A stretch of DNA of 64,000 nt from Eutreptiella sp. 'Long Island Sound 2002' (GCA_964036045.1 OZ038380.1:168240535-168304534); one strand, 5' to 3'; numbered from the stretch's first letter, positions 1 through 14,327 are shown. Translations and numbers: made by a program. Notes: generated by a model from the letters alone, not told the origin.

Positions 1-3000
1 AGAAAACAGATAAAAACTTGCTGGGCGCCCCTGGCGGAAATATGTCCTTCATGTACGCGGGCGTTTACTTGCCCATCGTGCCCTCTGGTCTTTGGGTCTG
101 TTGCGCTTTCTGCCCCTGGGCATATTCATCTGCCTGACCTGGTTTTCATACCAGCCCCTTTTGTGCTCCCCCCACCATTTGAGTGAATGTTTGATGTGGT
201 GTTGCCAGTCACTATAGCACCGTGCTGTGTACGCCTGCGTGGTATACACTGCTGTAGCCTTGAAAAGTGTTTCCGTGGTTCCTGTGTAGTCATCCAGCCA
301 AGCTGCACTTGCCTGAATGCTGAGGTGTGTCTGGGGCAGGCAGTTGAAAGGTCCTGAAGCGGGCATGTTCCCTGACTTTCCTCCCCTGACATAGGCACAG
401 CTCAAATCGGCACAACCAGATTGATGTGCACGCTGCAAGAAGACGGCCAGTGGGGCCAAACTGGGGTTTATAGGTAAACCTGGGTTTACTGCTCCCGTAC
501 ACGCCAGTGCGCAGGGGAAATAAGAATTGAAGAGTGAGGAAGGGTGTGGTGGAGTTATACTGTCAGTTGGCTGCTGTCATTCTCATCTTTCTATGCATGT
601 TCAAGCAGTCAAACCCATCTGCAGAACACAAAGACACCAAAGCTTCCATTACACAGCATTGAACCTGCCCTTGACGTCTCCATCAAATACGAGCACATGA
701 AACTAAAACTGGCATGCACTGAGGACAGCTTTTGCAGCTTTGGAGGAGCCTCACCACCTTGTCCAGACAGGCCGCTGCAAAATCAGGTTGCTTCACGCTT
801 TTCTGTGGTCTTTCACGTGTTTCATGTATGACGGCCGGGTGATGTGCCTGTCAGCGGTGCAATTTTTTTTTTTTGCTCAGACTCACAAGTTCTTCGTAAG
901 TGCTCGGCCAGACGGGCCGGATCAGTAATGACAGTGTAAGTACAACATATGTTGTCCCGTGCGGTACCTGGGCCGCATACCACCCATGGTGGCGGGACGT
1001 ATACTTGAAACTCACCTGTAACCTGCAATCTGCTCATGCAGTATCAGAAACTGCCACGCCACTGGGGCAACAAGAAATGAAGTCGGTTGATGTGAAAAAA
1101 TTCTGCTATGAGAAAACAGATAAAAACTTGCTGGGCGCCCCTGGCGGAAATATGTCCTTCATGTACGCGGGCGTTTACTTGCCCATCGTGCCCTCTGGTC
1201 TTTGGGTCTGTTGCGCTTTCTGCCCCTGGGCATATTCATCTGCCTGACCTGGTTTTCATACCAGCCCCTTTTGTGCTCCCCCCACCATTTGAGTGAATGT
1301 TTGATGTGGTGTTGCCAGTCACTATAGCACCTTGCTGTGTACGCCTGCGTGGTATACACTGCTGTAGCCTTGAAAAGTGTTTCCGTGGTTCCTGTGTAGT
1401 CATCCAGCCAAGCTGCACTTGCCTGAATGCTGAGGTGTGTCTGGGGCAGGCAGTTGAAAGGTCCTGAAGCGGGCATGTTCCCTGACTTTCCTCCCCTGAC
1501 ATAGGCACAGCTCAAATCGGCACAACCAGATTGACGTGCACGCTGCAAGAAGACGGCCAGTGGGGCCAAACTGGGGTTTATAGGTAAACCTGGGTTTACT
1601 GCTCCCGTACGCGCCAGTGCGCAGGGGAAATAGGAATTGAAGAGTGAGGAAGGGTGTGGTGGAGTTATACTGTCAGTTGGCTGCTGTCATTCTCATCTTT
1701 CTATGCATGTTCAAGCAGTCAAACCCATCTGCAAAACACAAAGACACCAAAGCTTCCATTACACAGCATTGAACCTGCCCTTGACGTCTCCATCAAATAC
1801 AAGCATATGAAACTAAAACTGGCATGCACTGAGGACAGCTTTTGCAGCTTTGGAGGAGCCTCACCACCTTGTCCAGACAGGCCGCTGCAAAATCAGGTTG
1901 CTTCACGCTTTTCTGTGGTCTTTCACGTGTTTCATGTATGACGGCCGGGTGATGTGCCTGTCAGCGGTGCAATTTTTTTTTTTGCTCAGACTCACAAGTT
2001 CTTCGTAAGTGCTCGGCCAGACGGGCCGGATCAGTAATGACAGTGTAAGTACAACATACGTTGTCCCGTGCGGTACCTGGGCCGCATACCACCCATGGTG
2101 GCGGGACATTTACTTGAAACTCACCTGTAACCTGCAATCTGCTCATGCAGTATCAGAAACTGCCACGCCACTGGGGCAACAAGAAATGAAGTCGGTTGAT
2201 GTGAAAAAATTCTGCTATGAGAAAACAGATAAAAACTTGCTGGGCGCCCTTGGCGGAAATATGTCCTTCATGTACGCGGGCGTTTACTTGCCCATCGTGC
2301 CCTCTGGTCTTTGGGTCTGTTGCGCTTTCTGCCCCTGGGCATATTCATCTGCCTGACCTGGTTTTCATACCAGCCCCTTTTGTGCTCCCCCCACCATTTG
2401 AGTGAATGTTTGATGTGGTGTTGCCAGTCACTATAGCACCTTGCTGTGTACGCCTGCGTGGTATACACTGCCGTAGCCTTGAAAAGGGTTTCGGCGGTTC
2501 CTGTGTAGTCATCCAGCCAAGCTGCACTTGCCTGAATGCTGAGGTGTGTCTGGGGCAGGCAGTTGAAAGGTCCTGAAGCGGGCATGTTCCCTGACTTTCC
2601 TCCCCTGACATAGGCACAGCTCAAATCGGCACAACCAGATTGATGTGCACGCTGCAAGAAGACGGCCAGTGGGGCCAAACTGGGGTTTATAGGTAAACCT
2701 GGGTTTACTGCTCCCGTACGCGCCAGTGCGCAGGGGAAATAAGAATTGAAGAGTGAGGAAGGGTGTGGTGGAGTTATACTGTCAGTTGGCTGCTGTCATT
2801 CTCATCTTTCTATGCATGTTCAAGCAGTCAAACCCATCTGCAAAACACAAAGACACCAAAGCTTCCATTACACAGCATTGAACCTGCCCTTGACGTCTCC
2901 ATCAAATACAAGCATATGAAACTAAAACTGGCATGCACTGAGGACAGCTTTTGCAGCTTTGGAGGAGCCTCACCACCTTGTCCAGACAGGCCGCTGCAAA

Positions 3001-6000
3001 ATCAGGTTGCTTCACGCTTTTCTGTGGTCTTTCACGTGTTTCATGTATGACGGCCGGGTGATGTGCCTGTCAGCGGTGCAATTTTTTTTTTTGCTCAGAC
3101 TCACAAGTTCTTCGTAAGTGCTCGGCCAGACGGGCCGGATCAGTAATGACAGTGTAAGTACAACATATGTTGTCCCGTGCGGTACCTGGGCCGCATACCA
3201 CCCATGGTGGCGGGACATTTACTTGAAACTCACCTGTAACCTGCAATCTGCTCATGCAGTATCAGAAACTGCCACGCCACTGGGGCAACAAGAAATGAAG
3301 TCGGTTGATGTGAAAAAATTCTGCTATGAGAAAACAGATAAAAACTTGCTGGGCGCCCCTGGCGGAAATATGTCCTTCATGTACGCGGGCGTTTACTTGC
3401 CCATCGTGCCCTCTGGTCTTTGGGTCTGTTGCGCTTTCTGCCCCTGGGCATATTCATCTGCCTGACCTGGTTTTCATACCAGCCCCTTTTGTGCTCCCCC
3501 CACCATTTGAGTGAATGTTTGATGTGGTGTTGCCAGTCACTATAGCACCTTGCTGTGTACGCCTGCGTGGTATACACTGCTGTAGCCTTGAAAAGTGTTT
3601 CCGTGGTTCCTGTGTAGTCATCCAGCCAAGCTGCACTTGCCTGAATGCTGAGGTGTGTCTGGGGCAGGCAGTTGAAAGGTCCTGAAGCGGGCATGTTCCC
3701 TGACTTTCCTCCCCTGACATAGGCACAGCTCAAATCGGCACAACCAGATTGACGTGCACGCTGCAAGAAGACGGCCAGTGGGGCCAAACTGGGGTTTATA
3801 GGTAAACCTGGGTTTACTGCTCCCGTACGCGCCAGTGCGCAGGGGAAATAGGAATTGAAGAGTGAGGAAGGGTGTGGTGGAGTTATACTGTCAGTTGGCT
3901 GCTGTCATTCTCATCTTTCTATGCATGTTCAAGCAGTCAAACCCATCTGCAAAACACAAAGACACCAAAGCTTCCATTACACAGCATTGAACCTGCCCTT
4001 GACGTCTCCATCAAATACAAGCATATGAAACTAAAACTGGCATGCACTGAGGACAGCTTTTGCAGCTTTGGAGGAGCCTCACCACCTTGTCCAGACAGGC
4101 CGCTGCAAAATCAGGTTGCTTCACGCTTTTCTGTGGTCTTTCACGTGTTTCATGTATGACGGCCGGGTGATGTGCCTGTCAGCGGTGCAATTTTTTTTTT
4201 TGCTCAGACTCACAAGTTCTTCGTAAGTGCTCGGCCAGACGGGCCGGATCAGTAATGACAGTGTAAGTACAACATACGTTGTCCCGTGCGGTACCTGGGC
4301 CGCATACCACCCATGGTGGCGGGACATTTACTTGAAACTCACCTGTAACCTGCAATCTGCTCATGCAGTATCAGAAACTGCCACGCCACTGGGGCAACAA
4401 GAAATGAAGTCGGTTGATGTGAAAAAATTCTGCTATGAGAAAACAGATAAAAACTTGCTGGGCGCCCTTGGCGGAAATATGTCCTTCATGTACGCGGGCG
4501 TTTACTTGCCCATCGTGCCCTCTGGTCTTTGGGTCTGTTGCGCTTTCTGCCCCTGGGCATATTCATCTGCCTGACCTGGTTTTCATACCAGCCCCTTTTG
4601 TGCTCCCCCCACCATTTGAGTGAATGTTTGATGTGGTGTTGCCAGTCACTATAGCACCTTGCTGTGTACGCCTGCGTGGTATACACTGCCGTAGCCTTGA
4701 AAAGGGTTTCGGCGGTTCCTGTGTAGTCATCCAGCCAAGCTGCACTTGCCTGAATGCTGAGGTGTGTCTGGGGCAGGCAGTTGAAAGGTCCTGAAGCGGG
4801 CATGTTCCCTGACTTTCCTCCCCTGACATAGGCACAGCTCAAATCGGCACAACCAGATTGATGTGCACGCTGCAAGAAGACGGCCAGTGGGGCCAAACTG
4901 GGGTTTATAGGTAAACCTGGGTTTACTGCTCCCGTACGCGCCAGTGCGCAGGGGAAATAAGAATTGAAGAGTGAGGAAGGGTGTGGTGGAGTTATACTGT
5001 CAGTTGGCTGCTGTCATTCTCATCTTTCTATGCATGTTCAAGCAGTCAAACCCATCTGCAAAACACAAAGACACCAAAGCTTCCATTACACAGCATTGAA
5101 CCTGCCCTTGACGTCTCCATCAAATACAAGCATATGAAACTAAAACTGGCATGCACTGAGGACAGCTTTTGCAGCTTTGGAGGAGCCTCACCACCTTGTC
5201 CAGACAGGCCGCTGCAAAATCAGGTTGCTTCACGCTTTTCTGTGGTCTTTCACGTGTTTCATGTATGACGGCCGGGTGATGTGCCTGTCAGCGGTGCAAT
5301 TTTTTTTTTTGCTCAGACTCACAAGTTCTTCGTAAGTGCTCGGCCAGACGGGCCGGATCAGTAATGACAGTGTAAGTACAACATATGTTGTCCCGTGCGG
5401 TACCTGGGCCGCATACCACCCATGGTGGCGGGACATTTACTTGAAACTCACCTGTAACCTGCAATCTGCTCATGCAGTATCAGAAACTGCCACGCCACTG
5501 GGGCAACAAGAAATGAAGTCGGTTGATGTGAAAAAATTCTGCTATGAGAAAACAGATAAAAACTTGCTGGGCGCCCTTGGCGGAAATATGTCCTTCATGT
5601 ACGCGGGCGTTTACTTGCCCATCGTGCCCTCTGGTCTTTGGGTCTGTTGCGCTTTCTGCCCCTGGGCATATTCATCTGCCTGACCTGGTTTTCATACCAG
5701 CCCCTTTTGTGCTCCCCCCACCATTTGAGTGAATGTTTGATGTGGTGTTGCCAGTCACTATAGCACCTTGCTGTGTACGCCTGCGTGGTATACACTGCTG
5801 TAGCCTTGAAAAGTGTTTCCGTGGTTCCTGTGTAGTCATCCAGCCAAGCTGCACTTGCCTGAATGCTGAGGTGTGTCTGGGGCAGGCAGTTGAAAGGTCC
5901 TGAAGCGGGCATGTTCCCTGACTTTCCTCCCCTGACATAGGCACAGCTCAAATCGGCACAACCAGATTGACGTGCACGCTGCAAGAAGACGGCCAGTGGG

Positions 6001-9000
6001 GCCAAACTGGGGTTTATAGGTAAACCTGGGTTTACTGCTCCCGTACGCGCCAGTGCGCAGGGGAAATAGGAATTGAAGAGTGAGGAAGGGTGTGGTGGAG
6101 TTATACTGTCAGTTGGCTGCTGTCATTCTCATCTTTCTATGCATGTTCAAGCAGTCAAACCCATCTGCAAAACACAAAGACACCAAAGCTTCCATTACAC
6201 AGCATTGAACCTGCCCTTGACGTCTCCATCAAATACAAGCATATGAAACTAAAACTGGCATGCACTGAGGACAGCTTTTGCAGCTTTGGAGGAGCCTCAC
6301 CACCTTGTCCAGACAGGCCGCTGCAAAATCAGGTTGCTTCACGCTTTTCTGTGGTCTTTCACGTGTTTCATGTATGACGGCCGGGTGATGTGCCTGTCAG
6401 CGGTGCAATTTTTTTTTTGCTCAGACTCACAAGTTCTTCGTAAGTGCTCGGCCAGACGGGCCGGATCAGTAATGACAGTGTAAGTACAACATACGTTGTC
6501 CCGTGCGGTACCTGGGCCGCATACCACCCATGGTGGCGGGACATTTACTTGAAACTCACCTGTAACCTGCAATCTGCTCATGCAGTATCAGAAACTGCCA
6601 CGCCACTGGGGCAACAAGAAATGAAGTCGGTTGATGTGAAAAAATTCTGCTATGAGAAAACAGATAAAAACTTGCTGGGCGCCCTTGGCGGAAATATGTC
6701 CTTCATGTACGCGGGCGTTTACTTGCCCATCGTGCCCTCTGGTCTTTGGGTCTGTTGCGCTTTCTGCCCCTGGGCATATTCATCTGCCTGACCTGGTTTT
6801 CATACCAGCCCCTTTTGTGCTCCCCCCACCATTTGAGTGAATGTTTGATGTGGTGTTGCCAGTCACTATAGCACCTTGCTGTGTACGCCTGCGTGGTATA
6901 CACTGCCGTAGCCTTGAAAAGGGTTTCGGCGGTTCCTGTGTAGTCATCCAGCCAAGCTGCACTTGCCTGAATGCTGAGGTGTGTCTGGGGCAGGCAGTTG
7001 AAAGGTCCTGAAGCGGGCATGTTCCCTGACTTTCCTCCCCTGACATAGGCACAGCTCAAATCGGCACAACCAGATTGATGTGCACGCTGCAAGAAGACGG
7101 CCAGTGGGGCCAAACTGGGGTTTATAGGTAAACCTGGGTTTACTGCTCCCGTACGCGCCAGTGCGCAGGGGAAATAGGAATTGAAGAGTGAGGAAGGGTG
7201 TGGTGGAGTTATACTGTCAGTTGGCTGCTGTCATTCTCATCTTTCTATGCATGTTCAAGCAGTCAAACCCATCTGCAAAACACAAAGACACCAAAGCTTC
7301 CATTACACAGCATTGAACCTGCCCTTGACGTCTCCATCAAATACAAGCATATGAAACTAAAACTGGCATGCACTGAGGACAGCTTTTGCAGCTTTGGAGG
7401 AGCCTCACCACCTTGTCCAGACAGGCCGCTGCAAAATCAGGTTGCTTCACGCTTTTCTGTGGTCTTTCACGTGTTTCATGTATGACGGCCGGGTGATGTG
7501 CCTGTCAGCGGTGCAATTTTTTTTTTTGCTCAGACTCACAAGTTCTTCGTAAGTGCTCGGCCAGACGGGCCGGATCAGTAATGACAGTGTAAGTACAACA
7601 TATGTTGTCCCGTGCGGTACCTGGGCCGCATACCACCCATGGTGGCGGGACATTTACTTGAAACTCACCTGTAACCTGCAATCTGCTCATGCAGTATCAG
7701 AAACTGCCACGCCACTGGGGCAACAAGAAATGAAGTCGGTTGATGTGAAAAAATTCTGCTATGAGAAAACAGATAAAAACTTGCTGGGCGCCCTTGGCGG
7801 AAATATGTCCTTCATGTACGCGGGCGTTTACTTGCCCATCGTGCCCTCTGGTCTTTGGGTCTGTTGCGCTTTCTGCCCCTGGGCATATTCATCTGCCTGA
7901 CCTGGTTTTCATACCAGCCCCTTTTGTGCTCCCCCCACCATTTGAGTGAATGTTTGATGTGGTGTTGCCAGTCACTATAGCACCGTGCTGTGTACGCCTG
8001 CGTGGTATACACTGCTGTAGCCTTGAAAAGTGTTTCCGTGGTTCCTGTGTAGTCATCCAGCCAAGCTGCACTTGCCTGAATGCTGAGGTGTGTCTGGGGC
8101 AGGCAGTTGAAAGGTCCTGAAGCGGGCATGTTCCCTGACTTTCCTCCCCTGACATAGGCACAGCTCAAATCGGCACAACCAGATTGATGTGCACGCTGCA
8201 AGAAGACGGCCAGTGGGGCCAAACTGGGGTTTATAGGTAAACCTGGGTTTACTGCTCCCGTACACGCCAGTGCGCAGGGGAAATAAGAATTGAAGAGTGA
8301 GGAAGGGTGTGGTGGAGTTATACTGTCAGTTGGCTGCTGTCATTCTCATCTTTCTATGCATGTTCAAGCAGTCAAACCCATCTGCAGAACACAAAGACAC
8401 CAAAGCTTCCATTACACAGCATTGAACCTGCCCTTGACGTCTCCATCAAATACGAGCACATGAAACTAAAACTGGCATGCACTGAGGACAGCTTTTGCAG
8501 CTTTGGAGGAGCCTCACCACCTTGCCCAGACAGGCCGCTGCAAAATCAGGTTGCTTCACGCTTTTCTGTGGTCTTTCACGTGTTTCATGTATGACGGCCG
8601 GGTGATGTGCCTGTCAGCGGTGCCATTTTTTTTTTTGCTCAGACTCACAAGTTCTTCGTAAGTGCTCGGCCAGACGGGCCGGATCAGTAATGACAGTGTA
8701 AGTACAACATATGTTGTCCCGTGCGGTACCTGGGCCGCATACCACCCATGGTGGCGGGACATTTACTTGAAACTCACCTGTAACCTGCAATCTGCTCATG
8801 CAGTATCAGAAACTGCCACGCCACTGGGGCAACAAGAAATGAAGTCGGTTGATGTGAAAAAATTCTGCTATGAGAAAACAGATAAAAACTTGCTGGGCGC
8901 CCTTGGCGGAAATATGTCCTTCATGTACGCGGGCGTTTACTTGCCCATCGTGCCCTCTGGTCTTTGGGTCTGTTGCGCTTTCTGCCCCTGGGCATATTCA

Positions 9001-12000
9001 TCTGCCTGACCTGGTTTTCATACCAGCCCCTTTTGTGCTCCCCCCACCATTTGAGTGAATGTTTGATGTGGTGTTGCCAGTCACTATAGCACCTTGCTGT
9101 GTACGCCTGCGTGGTATACACTGCCGTAGCCTTGAAAAGGGTTTCGGCGGTTCCTGTGTAGTCATCCAGCCAAGCTGCACTTGCCTGAATGCTGAGGTGT
9201 GTCTGGGGCAGGCAGTTGAAAGGTCCTGAAGCGGGCATGTTCCCTGACTTTCCTCCCCTGACATAGGCACAGCTCAAATCGGCACAACCAGATTGACGTG
9301 CACGCTGCAAGAAGACGGCCAGTGGGGCCAAACTGGGGTTTATAGGTAAACCTGGGTTTACTGCTCCCGTACGCGCCAGTGCGCAGGGGAAATAGGAATT
9401 GAAGAGTGAGGAAGGGTGTGGTGGAGTTATACTGTCAGTTGGCTGCTGTCATTCTCATCTTTCTATGCATGTTCAAGCAGTCAAACCCATCTGCAAAACA
9501 CAAAGACACCAAAGCTTCCATTACACAGCATTGAACCTGCCCTTGACGTCTCCATCAAATACAAGCATATGAAACTAAAACTGGCATGCACTGAGGACAG
9601 CTTTTGCAGCTTTGGAGGAGCCTCACCACCTTGTCCAGACAGGCCGCTGCAAAATCAGGTTGCTTCACGCTTTTCTGTGGTCTTTCACGTGTTTCATGTA
9701 TGACGGCCGGGTGATGTGCCTGTCAGCGGTGCCATTTTTTTTTTTGCTCAGACTCACAAGTTCTTCGTAAGTGCTCGGCCAGACGGGCCGGATCAGTAAT
9801 GACAGTGTAAGTACAACATATGTTGTCCCGTGCGGTACCTGGGCCGCATACCACCCATGGTGGCGGGACATTTACTTGAAACTCACCTGTAACCTGCAAT
9901 CTGCTCATGCAGTATCAGAAACTGCCACGCCACTGGGGCAACAAGAAATGAAGTCGGTTGATGTGAAAAAATTCTGCTATGAGAAAACAGATAAAAACTT
10001 GCTGGGCGCCCTTGGCGGAAATATGTCCTTCATGTACGCGGGCGTTTACTTGCCCATCGTGCCCTCTGGTCTTTGGGTCTGTTGCGCTTTCTGCCCCTGG
10101 GCATATTCATCTGCCTGACCTGGTTTTCATACCAGCCCCTTTTGTGCTCCCCCCACCATTTGAGTGAATGTTTGATGTGGTGTTGCCAGTCACTATAGCA
10201 CCTTGCTGTGTACGCCTGCGTGGTATACACTGCCGTAGCCTTGAAAAGGGTTTCGGCGGTTCCTGTGTAGTCATCCAGCCAAGCTGCACTTGCCTGAATG
10301 CTGAGGTGTGTCTGGGGCAGGCAGTTGAAAGGTCCTGAAGCGGGCATGTTCCCTGACTTTCCTCCCCTGACATAGGCACAGCTCAAATCGGCACAACCAG
10401 ATTGACGTGCACGCTGCAAGAAGACGGCCAGTGGGGCCAAACTGGGGTTTATAGGTAAACCTGGGTTTACTGCTCCCGTACGCGCCAGTGCGCAGGGGAA
10501 ATAGGAATTGAAGAGTGAGGAAGGGTGTGGTGGAGTTATACTGTCAGTTGGCTGCTGTCATTCTCATCTTTCTATGCATGTTCAAGCAGTCAAACCCATC
10601 TGCAAAACACAAAGACACCAAAGCTTCCATTACACAGCATTGAACCTGCCCTTGACGTCTCCATCAAATACAAGCATATGAAACTAAAACTGGCATGCAC
10701 TGAGGACAGCTTTTGCAGCTTTGGAGGAGCCTCACCACCTTGTCCAGACAGGCCGCTGCAAAATCAGGTTGCTTCACGCTTTTCTGTGGTCTTTCACGTG
10801 TTTCATGTATGACGGCCGGGTGATGTGCCTGTCAGCGGTGCCATTTTTTTTTTTGCTCAGACTCACAAGTTCTTCGTAAGTGCTCGGCCAGACGGGCCGG
10901 ATCAGTAATGACAGTGTAAGTACAACATATGTTGTCCCGTGCGGTACCTGGGCCGCATACCACCCATGGTGGCGGGACATTTACTTGAAACTCACCTGTA
11001 ACCTGCAATCTGCTCATGCAGTATCAGAAACTGCCACGCCACTGGGGCAACAAGAAATGAAGTCGGTTGATGTGCAAAAATTCTGCTATGAGAAAACAGA
11101 TAAAAACTTGCTGGGCGCCCTTGGCGGAAATATGTCCTTCATGTACGCGGGCGTTTACTTGCCCATCGTGCCCTCTGGTCTTTGGGTCTGTTGCGCTTTC
11201 TGCCCCTGGGCATATTCATCTGCCTGACCTGGTTTTCATACCAGCCCCTTTTGTGCTCCCCCCACCATTTGAGTGAATGTTTGATGTGGTGTTGCCAGTC
11301 ACTATAGCACCGTGCTGTGTACGCCTGCGTGGTATACACTGCTGTAGCCTTGAAAAGTGTTTCCGTGGTTCCTGTGTAGTCATCCAGCCAAGCTGCACTT
11401 GCCTGAATGCTGAGGTGTGTCTGGGGCAGGCAGTTGAAAGGTCCTGAAGCGGGCATGTTCCCTGACTTTCCTCCCCTGACATAGGCACAGCTCAAATCGG
11501 CACAACCAGATTGATGTGCACGCTGCAAGAAGACGGCCAGTGGGGCCAAACTGGGGTTTATAGGTAAACCTGGGTTTACTGCTCCCGTACACGCCAGTGC
11601 GCAGGGGAAATAGGAATTGAAGAGTGAGGAAGGGTGTGGTGGAGTTATACTGTCAGTTGGCTGCTGTCATTCTCATCTTTCTATGCATGTTCAAGCAGTC
11701 AAACCCATCTGCAGAACACAAAGACACCAAAGCTTCCATTACACAGCATTGAACCTGCCCTTGACGTCTCCATCAAATACGAGCACATGAAACTAAAACT
11801 GGCATGCACTGAGGACAGCTTTTGCAGCTTTGGAGGAGCCTCACCACCTTGTCCAGACAGGCCGCTGCAAAATCAGGTTGCTTCACGCTTTTCTGTGGTC
11901 TTTCACGTGTTTCATGTATGACGGCCGGGTGATGTGCCTGTCAGCGGTGCAATTTTTTTTTTTGCTCAGACTCACAAGTTCTTCGTAAGTGCTCGGCCAG

Positions 12001-13598
12001 ACGGGCCGGATCAGTAATGACAGTGTAAGTACAACATATGTTGTCCCGTGCGGTACCTGGGCCGCATACCACCCATGGTGGCGGGACGTATACTTGAAAC
12101 TCACCTGTAACCTGCAATCTGCTCATGCAGTATCAGAAACTGCCACGCCACTGGGGCAACAAGAAATGAAGTCGGTTGATGTGAAAAAATTCTGCTATGA
12201 GAAAACAGATAAAAACTTGCTGGGCGCCCCTGGCGGAAATATGTCCTTCATGTACGCGGGCGTTTACTTGCCCATCGTGCCCTCTGGTCTTTGGGTCTGT
12301 TGCGCTTTCTGCCCCTGGGCATATTCATCTGCCTGACCTGGTTTTCATACCAGCCCCTTTTGTGCTCCCCCCACCATTTGAGTGAATGTTTGATGTGGTG
12401 TTGCCAGTCACTATAGCACCTTGCTGTGTACGCCTGCGTGGTCCGTAGCCTTGAAAAGGGTTTCGGCGGTTCCTGTGTAGTCATCCAGCCAAGCTGCACT
12501 TGCCTGAATGCTGAGGTGTGTCTGGGGCAGGCAGTTGAAAGGTCCTGAAGCGGGCATGTTCCCTGACTTTCCTCCCCTGACATAGGCACAGCTCAAATCG
12601 GCACAACCAGATTGACGTGCACGCTGCAAGAAGACGGCCAGTGGGGCCAAACTGGGGTTTATAGGTAAACCTGGGTTTACTGCGCCCGTACGCGCCAGTG
12701 CGCAGGGGAAATAGGAATTGAAGAGTGAGGAAGGGTGTGGTGGAGTTATACTGTCAGTTGGCTGCTGTCATTCTCATCTTTCTATGCATGTTCAAGCAGT
12801 CAAACCCATCTGCAAAACACAAAGACACCAAAGCTTCCATTACACAGCATTGAACCTGCCCTTGACGTCTCCATCAAATACGAGCACATGAAACTAAAAC
12901 TGGCATGCACTGAGGACAGCTTTTGCAGCTTTGGAGGAGCCTCACCACCTTGTCCAGACAGGCCGCTGCAAAATCAGGTTGCTTCACGCTTTTCTGTGGT
13001 CTTTCACGTGTTTCATGTATGACGGCCGGGTGATGTGCCTGTCAGCGGTGCCATTTTTTTTTTTGCTCAGACTCACAAGTTCTTCGTAAGTGCTCGGCCA
13101 GACGGGCCGGATCAGTAATGACAGTGTAAGTACAACATATGTTGTCCCGTGCGGTACCTGGGCCGCATACCACCCATGGTGGCGGGACGTATACTTGAAA
13201 CTCACCTGTAACCTGCAATCTGCTCATGCAGTATCAGAAACTGCCGCGCCACTGGGGCAACAAGAAATGAAGTCGGTTGATGTGAAAAAATTCTGCTATG
13301 AGAAAACAGATAAAAACTTGCTGGGCGCCCTTGGCGGAAATATGTCCTTCATGTACGCGGGCGTTTACTTGCCCATCGTGCCCTCTGGTCTTTGGGTCTG
13401 TTGCGCTTTCTGCCCCTGGGCATATTCATCTGCCTGACCTGGTTTTCATACCAGCCCCTTTTGTGCTCCCCCCACCATTTGAGTGAATGTTTGATGTGGT
13501 GTTGCCAGTCACTATAGCACCTTGCTGTGTACGCCTGCGTGGTATACACTGCCGTAGCCTTGAAAAGGGTTTCGGTGGTTCCTGTGTGGTCATCCAGC
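1..13598. repeat. Satellite array, 1,109-bp unit, 12 units plus a partial one
   Basis: Near-identical units begin, at the shared AGAAAACAGATAAAAACTTG word, at 1, 1111, 2220, 3329, 4438, 5547, 6655, 7764, 8873, 9982, 11091, 12200 and 13301. The spacing is 1,109 bp, plus or minus one from a T tract of 9 to 12, and 1,101 in the twelfth unit, which lacks 8 bp near 12,443. The array is cut by the left window edge, so its full size is unknown. Homology ends at about 13,598. Variants fall into two main classes (ACTGCTGTAG with GTGTTTCCGTGG, and ACTGCCGTAG with GGGTTTCGGCGG). I see no rRNA, tRNA or snRNA in the unit. Short ORFs recur in every copy only because the copies are nearly identical. Confidence 0.97.
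1159..1569 (-). other. Longest ORF of the satellite unit (136 codons), representative copy
   Basis: This minus-strand frame is open with an ATG in eleven of twelve copies; the twelfth is broken by the 8-bp deletion. Comparing variants, three of the five variable codons are silent in this frame (Arg AGG/CGG, Thr ACA/ACG, Thr ACA/ACC) and two are replacements (Thr/Ala, His/Arg). In the overlapping 90-codon frame the same changes alter amino acids. That is only a weak hint of coding. The product is basic at its C-terminus and matches no family I recognise. Confidence 0.15.
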
Positions 13599-14299
13599 CA
13601 CGATTGGCGCTGTTGCAACATCTGTAGGCCTTTGGCTTTCCAAAGAGGCATTTGGCGGGGTACGGGCGACCCAGCCGACCCACCGGGCCAATGGCAGGAG
13701 CGGTACTCCAAGGTCACTGGTCCGAGCCCGGCCAGGCTGCATCAGGGACCATGGCAAACGTCGCCCGGAGCCATGGAAGCAACTGATGACAGGCGTGCTG
13801 GCACACAGCCCAGGAGGGGGTCGCCTGCCAAGCAGCGGGGCCCCGCAACTCGAGCCACAGGGGTGAGGCAGTCGTACCGTAGACTCGCGGGAGCAATACC
13901 CCTTGTGGTGAGAGATACTCCATACGGCTGGGCAGCCCCAGAGCTGCCGCCCACAGGAGGGGGCATGTGACCCTACCCACGGACACATGTGGGGACACCC
14001 TGCCACCCGGGACACCTGGACCGGGTGGCCGCGACACTGCCTTCCCAAGCAGGCTTAAGAGGCACCTAACCTAGGGCAGTGGGAGGGACAGGACGTCCCC
14101 TTGGTAAGACCCTCTTCCCGCATTGTCAAAGGAGGCATCCCGAGCTCCCGAAGATACCTACCTACCTACCTACCTATACACTGCCGTAGCCTTGAAAAGG
14201 GTTTCGGTGGTTCATGTGTGGTCATCTAGCCACGATTGGCGCCGTTGCAACATCTGTAGGCCTTTGGCTTTCCAACGAGACATTTGGTGGGGTACGGGC
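13550..14299. repeat. Duplicated array boundary flanking a 500-bp insert
   Basis: About 123 bp at 13,550-13,672 recurs with few changes at 14,177-14,299. Each copy begins in the satellite unit (CACTGCCGTAGCCTTGAAAA) and continues into non-satellite sequence (GTTGCAACATCTGTAGGCC) up to GGGGTACGGG. The 500 bp between are GC-rich and unlike either neighbour, and end in a CCTA microsatellite at 14,156-14,175. No gene is recognisable in the insert. Confidence 0.85.
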
Positions 14300-14327
14300 C
14301 CGCGCACCGCTGTAAGGTACAGCCTTT

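Noticed and set aside
2471-2490. CCGTAGCC in the satellite, like the start of the dinoflagellate spliced leader, with GTAAGT words elsewhere in the unit
   Set aside because: The match stops after eight bases, the TTTTGGCTCAAG part with an adjoining donor is missing, and half of the units have CTGTAGCC instead.
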